Origin: Capra hircus
Lineage: Eukaryota; Chordata; Mammalia; Artiodactyla; Bovidae
Direction: 5' to 3'
NCBI RefSeq assembly: GCF_001704415.2
Contig: NC_030820.1
Location: forward strand, 2,742,541-2,806,540
DNA: 64,000 nt
In this document: positions 37,277 to 47,133 of the stretch, one piece after another
Layout: every line of letters starts with the position of its first letter
How positions within the stretch are numbered: the stretch's first letter is position 1
Translations under genes and position numbers: made by a program
The notes under the pieces: generated by a model
What the model was told of the DNA's origin: nothing
The model's input: the letters and a program-made list of their open reading frames with translations, nothing else
Databases searched by the model: none

Positions 37277-37278
<2 letters not shown>

Positions 37279-37322
<44 letters not shown>
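37279..37322. repeat. (CTG)14 microsatellite
   Basis: Fourteen uninterrupted CTG units plus ct. They form the SINE tail, so length variation between animals is likely. Confidence 0.95.
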
Positions 37323-37441
37323 AAGTCACTTCAGTCGTGTCTGATTCTGTGAGACCCCAGAGGGCAGCCCACCAGGCACCCCCATCCCTGGGATTTTCCA
37401 GGCAAGAGTACTGGAGTGGGGTGCCATTGCCTTCTCCGTTA
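37279..37441 (-). mobile_element. Bov-A SINE unit, second at the same site
   Basis: Single Bov-A unit whose tail repeat has grown to 14 CTG triplets. It follows the first SINE's duplication directly and is itself followed by atacttcct (37442-37450), the same target bases found at 37272-37280. Confidence 0.9.
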
Positions 37442-37450
37442 ATACTTCCT

Positions 37451-38121
37451 AAGTTTCCCCAAACAAGCATGCTTTCTACCAGCATTTCTTTTACCATTTG
37501 ATTAGTTTTTTAAAGATGCTGATTAGAATCTTTATGGATTCTCTTCCTCAGAGAGATGTTTATATTTTATCTTGATTTTCACCCCTCCCCCCCCAAGTCT
37601 TTGCTGCTTTAATTTTCTGTTCCTATTTGACAATCTTTGTTTCAAGATAAATTTTTGTAAATCAGTTGCATTGTCATTTATCTTTATTGCAGAAAGGAAT
37701 AATCTCCGAAAGATGGTTATCTCAAGGACCTCATCTTCTTTGGGAACTTAGCAAGTTTGTTGAGTTTCAACTGTGGGCTTTTCTTAAAGGGTTTCATTGA
37801 GAAATGGTTCATTTTCTCTCTTTCTCATGTGAATCCTGTTTTCTCCCCCAAAGTATCCAACTCCATTTCCTCTGTGAAAACAAACACTGTCTGTACCTAT
37901 TGACCATGCTGCCAGTAAGCCTCTCTTCCTCTCCCTCTCTCTCCCGTGTGCTCTCTCATACTTGATATTTAGTTGGATTAAATTATTCAGGAATTACCTA
38001 CCATCAAACAACCCAAAGCTCCCACTAACTTGTAACACACATGCATGCAGTTCCTTCATTTTGTTGTGTTTATTTTAGTATTGCAACTAGAAATAATTTT
38101 TATTTCTTGAGTTTCATATTC
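37451..38121. other. Unassigned sequence
   Basis: C/T-rich run at 37920-37958. No gene or element recognised. Confidence 0.4.
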
Positions 38122-38390
38122 TTCCAAGTTTATTGATATATCATTGACATACAGCACTGAATAAGTTTCAGATGTGCAGTATAATGATTCCACTTACATA
38201 TACCATGAAACAATTATCACGATAAGCTTGGTGAACACAAATAATCACATACTGATATAAAAATAAATGGAAACAAATTTTCCTTGTGATAAGATTCTAA
38301 ATATTTACTCTCTTAACAAGTTTCATATATAGCATACAGAAATGTTCATGATATTTATCATGTTGCACATTACGCTCAGTTATTTTATCT

Positions 38391-39112
38391 TGGTACTGCT
38401 GATCCTGTTCGCGATGCCAGCTGTCTCTCTGCATCTCACTGTGCGCACTCTTCTTAACCCAGCTAGGCAAGGGGTGAGCTAAGAGGCTGAAAGAAAATAC
38501 CACGAGTCATAAGAACTGTCGGAGAAGGCGATGGCACCCCACTCCAGTACTCTTGCTTGGAAAATCCCATTGATGGAGGAGCCTGGTGGGCTGCGGACCA
38601 TGGGGTCCTGAAGAGTTGGACATGACTGAGCGACTTCACTTTTACTTTTCACTTTCATGCATTGGAGAAGGACATGGCAACCCACTCCAGTGTTCTTGCC
38701 TGGGAGCCTGGTGGGCTGCCGTCTCTGGGGTCGCACAGAGTCGGACACGACTGGAGCGACTCAGCAGCAGCAGCAGCAGAACTGTAGATGCATTTATTCT
38801 CGCCTGGCTGGCGCAGCAGCCATAGTAGCAGACACAACATAACATAATTGCACACAGCCCTCCAGGGCTTTTCCAGGTGAACTTATATATTTACAGAAGA
38901 AAAGTAGCCTGAGTCCAAGTGAGTGCATTCTGATGTGCTGCGCAGCGCTATGAGTGATCTTAGCTGTTACATAAATCTCATGCCGCGCATGCGCAGTGCT
39001 TTAAGTGATCGCTGTTACATAGTTATTTACAAACTGTGGGGCAAGAGTGAGAGGCCCTGGGGTGCGAGAGAGCCTGACCATGCCATCTTCACTAATTTGC
39101 TCTTTCCCTACA
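38391..39112 (-). mobile_element. Solo ERV LTR, itself split by Bov-A2
   Basis: On the minus strand it starts TGTAGGGAAAGAGC at 39112 and ends AGTACCA at 38391. A TATA-like aaatatataagttc lies near 38895-38882 and an AATAAA in the part just upstream of the SINE, so the orientation is clear. Removing the SINE leaves about 456 bp. L1 sequence continues across. The duplication is either atct (4 bp, with TG...CA ends) or atcttg (6 bp, ends shifted by two). The two cannot be separated because the target itself continues with tg. CpG sites remain (gccgcgcatgcgcag). Confidence 0.78.
38520..38777 (+). mobile_element. Bov-A2 SINE inside the LTR
   Basis: Dimer of Bov-A units with linker cttcacttttacttttcact and a gcagca tail. 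Flanked by agaactgt at 38512-38519 and 38778-38785. Confidence 0.95.
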
Positions 39113-40001
39113 ATCTTGTAACTGGATGTTTGTACCTTTTGACTGCCTTCATTAAACTCTCCCTTGCCTCCTCTGGTACCCACGAATCTGATCTCTTTTT
39201 CTATGAGTGTGTTTGTTTTTGAAATATAATTGATTTAGAACACTATGTTAGCTCCTGCTATACAACACAGTGACTTAGTATTTCTATACATTTCAAAATG
39301 ATCATGAAAAATCTAGTTACGATGTGTCACTATGCAAAGGTATGACGTAATAATTGATGACTTTCCCCACACCATGCATTTTGTAACTGTGACTCATTTA
39401 TCTTGTAACTGGAAGCGTGCACCTCTTAATCTTCCTTACCTATTTCTCTCCTCCCCACACTGTCTCCCCTCTGGCAACCACCTGTTTATTCTTTGTTTCT
39501 GTGTATTATGTTTGTTCATTTGTTTTGCTTTTTAAATTACACATATGAGTGAAATAACTTAGCATAATACCCTCTAGGTCCATCCATGTTGTCACAAATG
39601 GCAAGATCGCATTCTTTTTTATGGCTAATAGTCCCTCAAACAAATATATCGCATCTTCTTTGTCTATTCATCTATTGACGGGCATTTAGGTTGCTTCCAT
39701 ACCCTGGCTATTGTAAATAACGTTGCAGTGAATATTGGAATGCATATCTTTTCTAGTTAGTGTTTTCATTTCCTTTGTATAAATATCCAGGAGTGGAATG
39801 AAATTGATGGATTATATGGTAGCTCTAGTTTTAATTTTTTTGAGGAAGCTCCATAACTCTTTTTCATAGTAGCTGCACCAGATTACATTCCCACCAACAG
39901 TACATGAGTGTTTCCTTTTCTCCACATCCTTGCCAACATTTGTTGTTTGTTGTCTTTTTGGTAATAGCCATTCTGACAGGTATGAGGTGGTATGGTAACA
40001 T

Positions 40002-40113
40002 TTTTTGGCTGCAGGAAGCAGCATGCAGGATCTTAGTTCCTTGACCATGGATAGAATTCATGCCCTCTGCAGTGGGAGTACACACTCAGCCACTGAACTG
40101 CCAGGGGAATCCT
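40002..40113 (-). mobile_element. CHR-type SINE in old L1
   Basis: ttttggctgcaggaagcagc to ctgaactgccaggggaatcc is the reversed CHR tRNA-Glu SINE. L1 sequence continues on both sides. Confidence 0.75.
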
Positions 40114-41474
40114 TCACTGTGGGTTTGATTTGCATTTCCCTGATGATTAGTGATGTTGAACACCTTTTCATATGCCCGTTACCCATATATATGTCTTCTT
40201 TGAAAAAATGTCTATTCAACCCTTTTGTCCATTTTTAAACCAGGTCATTTGGCTTATTGTTGAGTTGTATGAATTCTTTGTATATTTTGGATATTAATTC
40301 TTTGTTAGATATATTGTTGGCAAATATCTTCTCCCATTTAATAGGTGGTCTTTTCATTTTGCTGATAATTTCCTTTGCCATAGAAAAACTTTTTAGTTCG
40401 ATATAATCTCATTTTTTCATTTATTGTTTTTATTTTCCTTGCTTTAGGAAACATATTCAAGTAAATATTACTAAGACTAATGTCAAAGTGTCTATGTTTT
40501 CTTCTAGAAGTTAAATGGTTTCAGATCTTATGCTTAAGTCTTTAATCCATGTGAATTTATTTTTATATGTGGTGTGAGAAAGTAAATTGGTTTGAATCTT
40601 TTGCATGTAGCTGTTCGGTTTCCCCAACACCATTTATTAAAGAGATTGTCTTTTCCTCCATTGTATATTCTTGCTCTATTTGTCGTAGATAGTTGCCCTC
40701 ACAAATATGATTATTTCTAGACTCTGTCTGCTGTTCCATTGATCTATGTGATCATTTTAGTGCCAGTACCATACTGTTTTTATTACTCTAGCTTTGTAGT
40801 ACAGTTTGGAATTTGGGAGAGTCTGATATTAATGCCTCCAAGTTTATTCTTCTTTCTCAAGATAATTTTGGCTATTTGGGGTTGTTTGTCTGTTTCCAAA
40901 GCAATTTTAGAATAATTTGTCCTACTTCTGTGAAAAATGCCACTGGTATTTTGTTAGAGATTACATCGAATCTGTAGATTGCCACAGGTAATGTAGTTAT
41001 TTTAGCAATATTAATTCTTCCAATCCATGAGCCCAGTCTATCTTTCCATCTGTTTCTATCATCTTCAGTTTCTTTCATCAGAGTTCAATAGTTTTCCAAG
41101 AACAAGTCTTTTGCCTCTTTTGTTAAGCTTACTGCTGTTATTTTATTCTTTTTGATGCAGTGATATGTGGGATATTTTGTCTTTCTCTTTTTGTTATGAT
41201 TTGAATGGGATTGTTTTCTTAACTTCTCTTTTAGATTGTCCAGTATTATAGAACCACAATAAATTTCTATATATTAATTTTGCATCCCACAACTTTACCA
41301 AACTCATTGATGAATGCAGGTATGCTATAGGTAGCATCTGAAGGATTTTCTATATAGAGAGTCATGACATCTATAAACAGTGACAGTTTTACATCTTCCT
41401 TTCCAGTTTGAATTTCTCTTATTTAATTTTTTTCTTGTCTGATTTCTGTGGTTTGGACTTCCAAAACTGTGTTC

Positions 41475-41991
41475 CAAAATCCATTCTGACTCTGAAATCC
41501 ATTTTATTTCCCTCTACCAAATACAAACAGGAACTGAGTTCCAAACCAAACTAAATAATTAGAGGCTGCTTATAAGTCAAATCCAGGAGCATAATCTGAA
41601 GACTAGATGGGCTCAGTAAATAGTAAATGAAGTCAGATGGGAAACAACTTCAGAGTGTAATTTTTAAAACTTCAAAAGCACTGCTTTCTCTCAAATATGT
41701 AGGGAATTTGTGTTCATTAACAGCAGAAACTCATTAATGGCTTAATCAGTAAAATGGTAAAGTTTGGTCAAAGGAAAGAAGCACATATTATCTATGAAAG
41801 GAAAAAAAATGTTAAAATAAGATTGTTAATTAAATGCAAAACTGTTAATGTACTGCAAAAAAATTAAGTTGTTTTATTGCCCTGTAGTACAGAACAGAAA
41901 TTATTTTCAAATTATCAGAATTCTATTAATAGAAGTTAACATTTAACTTTGCAGAGTCTGGGCTATAATCAAAGAAACATTGTGCTTCAGA
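41475..41991. other. Unassigned sequence
   Basis: No gene or element recognised. Confidence 0.4.
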
Positions 41992-42215
41992 CCTCTCTGG
42001 TGATCCAATGGTTAAGAACTTGCTTTCTAATGTAGGGGATGTGGGTTTGATTCCTGGGAAGGGAAATAAGATCCTTACATGTGGGAAAACTAAGCCCACT
42101 TACCATAACTGCTGAGCTCATGCAGTCTAGAACCTGTGCTCTGCAACAAGAGAAGCCTGTGCACTACAACTAGAGAAGCCCCACGTGCCACAACTAGAGA
42201 GCTTATGTGCTGCCC
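41992..42215 (+). mobile_element. CHR-type SINE
   Basis: tRNA-Glu-like head (cctctctggtgatccaatgg, gggtttgattcctgg) followed by the CHR body (ctctgcaacaagagaagcct, ccacaactagagagc). Confidence 0.78.
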
Positions 42216-42302
42216 AATCTCAGTTCCCCGACCAGGAATCAAACCCATGCCCCCTGCATGGGTTTGTAGAGTCTTAGCCATTGCATCACAAGGGAAGTCC
42301 CT
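42216..42302 (-). mobile_element. CHR-type SINE head, inverted to its neighbour
   Basis: cagttccccgaccaggaatc to catcacaagggaagtccc is the reversed head of the same family. It faces the preceding copy, giving an inverted pair that could fold in RNA. Confidence 0.75.
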
Positions 42303-42754
42303 AAAGTAATTTGCTTTATATTTAAAAGCTTTTATTGATCATTCTAAGTTCTTCATAGCACCAAAACTATGTATAATAAATTGAAAAACAAATTTATTGC
42401 TGATTACCATAAAGGTAGTCATGTTTTAAGATGTTTTGTAAAATTACTGCGATTATTGGTAATTCACAATTGGTAAAAACATTATAAATATACTGCAAAT
42501 TTTTATGAATAAGTATTCACAAAAAGCAAAAATATTTTGCACATGCCTCTCTTAATGAAATAAGTGAGACTTGTCCTCAATTTCTACACTGTGGCTATTC
42601 ATAAAGGAGGTAAATATATCCTTATTGCTAATAAGACATAGATCTGATCAGGGATTCTACTTCTGTTCTTCCTTTTGTATATTTAAATGTTATGAAAGTT
42701 TGTTCTAATAAACAGAACACAGGATTAGAAGGAGTTTTGCAATAACAATGACAT

Positions 42755-42760
42755 TTTATT
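42755..42760 (-). terminator. Possible poly(A) signal for the exon-like segment
   Basis: AATAAA on the minus strand, 47 nt after the stop codon. Some 30 nt further on a U/G-rich patch (tgtgttctgttt) could serve as the downstream element. Confidence 0.35.
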
Positions 42761-42807
42761 ATTTGAATTTTCAAAATACATGCCAAAATTACATTGTGAT
42801 TGATCTA

Positions 42808-42950
42808 TCAGAACAACCTTTTAATGATTCTATCAACTACGAGCTTGACAAACTCCTCCTTCAGTTTTACTGAAAGCTCATGGTTGGAAAACCTCAGACT
42901 AGCGAAAGGTTTTCTATCCCAATCACTAGATCTGTTTAGTATCTCAGTTT
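42808..42950 (-). CDS. Candidate terminal coding exon, gene unknown
   Basis: On the minus strand a good 3' splice site (tttttgctatttttcctag) ends at 42951. The frame that follows runs 46 complete codons from TEILNRSSDWD to VVDRIIKRLF and a TGA at 42810-42808. The exon would begin with two bases of a split codon. The peptide is rich in charged and hydrophobic residues in a helix-like pattern (HELSVKLKEEFVKLVVDRII). I do not recognise the protein. The same frame is open 14 codons into the putative intron with an ATG, so a chance frame is also possible. No upstream exon was identified. Confidence 0.25.
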
Positions 42951-43516
42951 CTAGGAAAAATAGCAAAAAGGCTTTATCAAGAATAATCAAATGCTATTAA
43001 ATAGACTTATTAGTCTTTCAACTAGATATATACTCTGAAAAGTTTTGGAAAATCAAAATGTTACTAATTTTTATATACTTTTGCAAATGAAATATTTTTT
43101 ATAAAATGTCTTGAAGTCTTAGATGCCTTAAATGTCCATGCTTTCATCTTTTAGGTGATAATTTACAGATCGATCTACAGATTAATTCATGGGAAATTTC
43201 CCTGAATAACCTAACTGACAAACTAGGCCTCATTTTTAAACCTCACCAGCCAAATTCATCTTATCTTTCAGAAAAAGTTGGGATATCACTGTTGTATACA
43301 AATAGATATGCTATGTTGCATATTGAAACATCCATCTTACATAAGAATGCATCTTGTAATGCACATTACTGAAAACATGATAAAATGTATTAACTTTATT
43401 TAAAATAATATCTTGCTTCTCATTATTTAATTTGTAATTATTCAACATATCTAAAATAGAAATTATTCATAAAGCAAGGAGTATGATAATATTTCTTTGA
43501 AATATTAGCATATATT

Positions 43517-43552
43517 TGTATGTGTGTATATGTGTGCATGTGTGTGTGTGAG
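43517..43552. repeat. Imperfect GT repeat
   Basis: tatgtgtgtatatgtgtgca followed by tgtgtgtgtgtgag. Confidence 0.85.
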
Positions 43553-43591
43553 CCTTGTGTTCTGCTTTTGAGAATAATGATATAATATTCA

Positions 43592-43828
43592 GCTCAGTTC
43601 AGTTCAGTTCAGTTGCTCATTCGCGTCTGACTCTGCAACCCCATGGACTGCAGGCCTCCCTGTCCATCACCAACTCCCGGAGCTTGCTCAAACTCATGTC
43701 CGTCGAGTCAGTGATGCCATCCAACCATCTAATCCTCTGTTGTCCTCTTCTTCTCCTGCCTTCAATCTTTCCTAGCATCGGGGTCTTTTTAGATGAGACA
43801 GTTCTTCACATCAGGTGGCCAAAGTACT
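43592..43828 (-). mobile_element. BovB 3' end fragment
   Basis: Reversed ttcag tail repeats followed by about 220 bp of the C-terminal coding part. 5' truncated at ggccaaagtact. Confidence 0.9.
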
Positions 43829-44759
43829 GATATTATATAATGTAGTATTAGCATTATATACTCATATATAATGAATTAGTAAGACTAAGAATTAGTAAGA
43901 CTTTCTTCAGTTTCATTAGATATCATGATCAAACAATATGTATTTAATTAAAAGAATATCATAAATTGCTAAAAACAAATTAATCTGACAACAGTACATA
44001 ATTTAATTTTTTAACTGCAGGAAAACAATGTGACATTTATAAAATGAAACTCAATAAGGTTGTGTAATGAAGATAAATAGCTAATAATATTGCTTGATAA
44101 AATAGGTTTTAATTATTTTATTGAATAATAATAAATGTGAAGGAAGTCTCATAAAACTTTATCTCTGATTGGTACTCAGAACAAGGTGATACTCCCATAA
44201 AACAGCTTAAATGAATTAGAGTCACTAACTTGTCATCCTTCATTCATTCAGAGGTTCTTTTCCTCCCTTATCTGGGGATGAGGATTAAAAATAATAGACA
44301 TTGCTTATGTTTAAACACATGAAAGAAATTGGTATTTTAGTTTTCAGTGTTTCTTATGGTCTCTTTGCTTTGTTCTCATGGAATCTGCCTCAAGTGAGAT
44401 CCCTCCTTTGACAGTATTCAGGAATTTAAGAGGTTAGGTAGTACACACTCATCTCTTTACTCTACATCTGAATTAAGAAACATTAGAAATGAATAGTCAT
44501 GAAACACCTGTGACATAAAAAGAACTATATTTAGTATTTGCCCCCATTTCCTGGCACACAGCTCCTAAAACCCTTGGAATTGCTGAGTATGCTACTGAGA
44601 TGACTAGTGGCTATGGCTCTTAATAATCTCAGAATGGGGACTGGTTGCTAAAGGAACCAGTCATGTGATTAGAGGGTTGTAATTTTCAGCCCCACTTGGG
44701 ACTGCAGGTCGAGTTAATTACCTATGGCTGATGATTTAATCAGTCATGCCTGTGTCATG
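43829..44759. other. Unassigned AT-rich sequence
   Basis: No gene or element recognised. Confidence 0.4.
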
Positions 44760-44835
44760 GGGGCTTCCCAGGTGGCATTAATGGTAAAGAACCTGCCTAC
44801 CAATGTCAATGCAAGAGACATAAGAGAAGCCTGAA
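44760..44835 (+). mobile_element. Bov-tA SINE head
   Basis: gggcttcccaggtggcatta then gtaaagaacctgcctacc. It breaks off at the GT repeat. Confidence 0.8.
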
Positions 44836-44837
44836 CG

Positions 44838-44881
<44 letters not shown>
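44836..44881. repeat. (GT)n microsatellite
   Basis: About 23 dinucleotides with one C interruption. Likely length-polymorphic. Confidence 0.95.
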
Positions 44882-44883
<2 letters not shown>

Positions 44884-44888
44884 TTATG

Positions 44889-45092
44889 GGTGCGCTCAGT
44901 TGCTCAGTTGTGCAGGACTCTGCAGCGCCATGGACTGCAGCCCACCAGGATCCTTTGTCCATGGAATTTCTCAGACAAGAATACTGGAGTGGGTTGCCAT
45001 TTCCTTCTCCAGGGAATTCTTCTGACCCAGGGATCACGGCGTCTCCTGCATTTCAGATGGGTTCTTTATCACTAGCACAACCCAGGACTCCT
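44889..45092 (-). mobile_element. Bov-tA SINE
   Basis: Reversed tail at 44890 (ctcagttgctcagttgtgca) to a decayed head near 45085. Confidence 0.9.
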
Positions 45093-45105
45093 GAATATGT
45101 ATGTG

Positions 45106-45331
45106 TGTTAGTCACTCAGTCGTGTCTGACTCTTTGCAACCCCGTGGACTGTATGCAGCCCACCAGGCTCCTCTGTCCATGGGATTCTCCAGGCAAGAAC
45201 ACTGGAGTGGATGGCCAGTATTCTGGAGTGGGTAGCCAGATCTCCAAGGGATCTTCCCAACCTAAGGATTGAACCTGGGTCTCCTCCACTGTAGGCAGAT
45301 TCTTTACCATCTGAGCCACAAGGGAAGGCTG
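45106..45331 (-). mobile_element. Bov-tA SINE with a short internal repeat
   Basis: Standard Bov-tA read on the minus strand. About 22 bp around ggagtggatggccagtattc / tggagtgggtagccag appear twice (45204-45240), a small internal duplication. Confidence 0.9.
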
Positions 45332-46211
45332 CATAAAAAACCTAAATGAAGGAGCTGAGAGAGCTTCTGGGTTGATGAGCACTTTGAGGTGCTGGGAGAG
45401 AGGCATGCATAGAGAGCAGGGAAACTCTGCCTCCCTTCCTTCATACCTTGGCCTTTGCATCTCCTCCATCTGGTTGTTCATGAGTTGTATTCTTTAGTAA
45501 GAAAGGAGTAATAGTAAGTAAGGTGCTTTTCTGAGCACCTCAAAATTTTGAGCCATTCAAGCACATTATCAAACATGGAAAGGGAGTTGTGGAACCCTCA
45601 GATTTACAGCCAATTGGACTAAAGCACCAGAAGCTTGGACTTGTTATTAGCGTCTGAAGTGGGGGCAGTCTTGTAGAACTGAGCCCTTAAACTATGTGAC
45701 CTTTGGCTAACCTTAGGTAGATAATGTTCGAATTGAATTGAGTTGAGGATCCCCAGCTTGGTGTCAGAGACAATTAGTTGATATTGGAAGAAATTTACAC
45801 TTTTGTCGTGAGAAGTGTGTGAAATAGAGAAATGGAATTTTTTTCCTTTTATAAAACATATCAAATTCTAAAATAAGTACTTAAAAAATTAATTAGCTTC
45901 CATAAATACAAGAAGAAACCAAAAACGGTAAAAAATGAGCTAAGCATGCAAATAAATATTATGAAAAATAACTCCAACAAACCAAAGGTAAAGGAAATAT
46001 TAGAATAATGGTATAAATCTGTGAAAGCTTGAACAGTAGAAATAGCATCAAATAGTCTTAGTAAAGTAAAACAAAATATTTGTTATTTGAAAGCTTAACA
46101 AGAAAGATTTCTGGCAAGACTGAATGGGGAGGGGGAATGGAATTTGCAAATAGATAAATGCATAAAGCAACTAGAAAGGCTGTATATATGCCCAAAATGT
46201 AAAATAAAAGC
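45332..46211. other. Unassigned sequence
   Basis: A-rich from 45900 to 46200. No gene seen. Confidence 0.4.
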
Positions 46212-46397
46212 AGAATCTTAAGACCAACATAGACAGCATATTAAAAAGCAGAGACATTACTTTGCCAACAAAAGTTCATCTAGTCAAAGCTATGGTTTTT
46301 CCAGTAGTCATGTATGGATGTGAGAGTTGGACTGTAGAGAAAGCTGAGCACCAAAAAATTGATGCTTTTGAACTATCAAAAGTGGTGTTGGAGAGAC
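46212..46397 (+). mobile_element. BovB internal fragment joined to L1
   Basis: Codons of the BovB C-terminal part (agcagagacattactttgcc to gtggtgttggaga). It lacks both ends and runs straight into L1 sequence of the same orientation. Confidence 0.85.
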
Positions 46398-46800
46398 GTG
46401 CACCCCAATGTGCATCGCAGCACTGTTTATAATAGCCAGGACATGGAAGTCACCTAGATGTCCATCAGCAGACAAATGGATAAGAAAGCTGTGGTACATA
46501 TACACAATGCAGTATTACTCAGCCATTAAAAAGAATACATTTGAATCAGTTTTAATGAGGTGGATGAAACTGGGGCCGATTATACAGAGTGAAGTAAGCC
46601 AGAAAGAAAAACACCAATACAGTATACTAACACATATATATGGAATTTAGAAAGATGGTAATGATAACCCTGTATGCGAGACAGCAAAAGAGACCCAGAT
46701 GTATAGAACAGATTTGTGGACTCTGTGGGAGAGGGGGAGGGTGGGATGATTTGGGAGAATGGCATTGAAACATGTATACTATCATGTAAGAAACGAACCT
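46398..46800 (+). mobile_element. L1 fragment: end of ORF2 and start of 3' UTR
   Basis: The frame 46408-46650 (80 codons) matches the last 80 residues of the intact ORF2 at 53580-57398 almost everywhere and ends with the same THIYGI stop context. The 3' UTR is cut at gtaagaaacgaacc instead of reaching an A tail. Confidence 0.9.
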
Positions 46801-46801
46801 A

Positions 46802-46825
46802 GACTAACCCTAACCTTAACCCTAA
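46802..46825. repeat. Short telomere-like repeat
   Basis: ctaaccctaaccttaaccct: about three and a half CCCTAA units with one missing base, right at the broken 3' end of the L1 fragment. Confidence 0.8.
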
Positions 46826-46859
46826 ATTCTATTAAAATACAAAAAAGGAGAGGATACAA

Positions 46860-47133
46860 ATATGTAAGACTCCACGCATAAGGGGCATCTGGAGTAGTCA
46901 AGCTCATAGAAACAGAAAGTAGGATGGTGGTTGCCAAGGGCTGGTGGGAGGGGAGATGGACTGTTGTTGGATGGATACCAAGTTTCAGTTTTGCAGGATG
47001 AAAAATTTTGGAGATTGGTTGCACAACAATGTGAATATATTTAACCTTACTGAATGGTACTCTTAAAAATGATTAAGATGATAAATTTTATGTTGTATTT
47101 ATTTTGCCACAATTAAATTTGTAAGTGAAAAAA
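46860..47133 (+). mobile_element. Older L1 3' end
   Basis: gaaacagaaagtaggatggt, ggttgccaagggctggtggg and aaatgattaagatgataaat are L1MA/L1MB-age 3' UTR landmarks. It ends at an A run (47128-47134). Confidence 0.75.

Larger units (their letters stand above)
38122..41474 (-). mobile_element. Old L1, 5' truncated, split by an LTR and a SINE
   Basis: From the 3' UTR at 38122 (tcattgacatacagcactga) back to the ORF2 RT region near 41474. Frames are broken. One 68-codon piece (40872-41078) still reads WIGRINIAKITTLPVAIYRF, the region after the RT domain. The LTR at 38391-39112 interrupts the 3' UTR (ttattttatct on the left, atcttgtaactgg on the right) and a CHR-type SINE lies at 40002-40113. Confidence 0.88.
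42303..43591. other. Low-repeat stretch with one exon-like segment
   Basis: AT-rich with no SINE or LINE that I recognise, apart from the GT run at 43517-43552. It holds the minus-strand exon-like segment described separately. Confidence 0.4.

Noticed and set aside
38410..38435. On the minus strand ctggcatcgcgaacaggatc resembles a tRNA-Lys primer-binding site after an LTR.
   Set aside because: L1 sequence resumes a few bases beyond, and the TG...CA ends and duplication place this stretch inside a solo LTR, so it is U5-like sequence and not the start of an internal region.
43115..43372. Plus-strand frame of 85 codons behind a cttttag acceptor-like site.
   Set aside because: No donor or partner exon, no early ATG, AT-rich DNA where such frames arise by chance, and a stop with no nearby supported poly(A) site. 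Weaker than the minus-strand segment at 42808-42950.
46802..46825. True interstitial telomere array or fusion point.
   Set aside because: Only about 24 bases with one error, too short to claim a chromosome fusion. Kept only as an observation on the broken L1 end.
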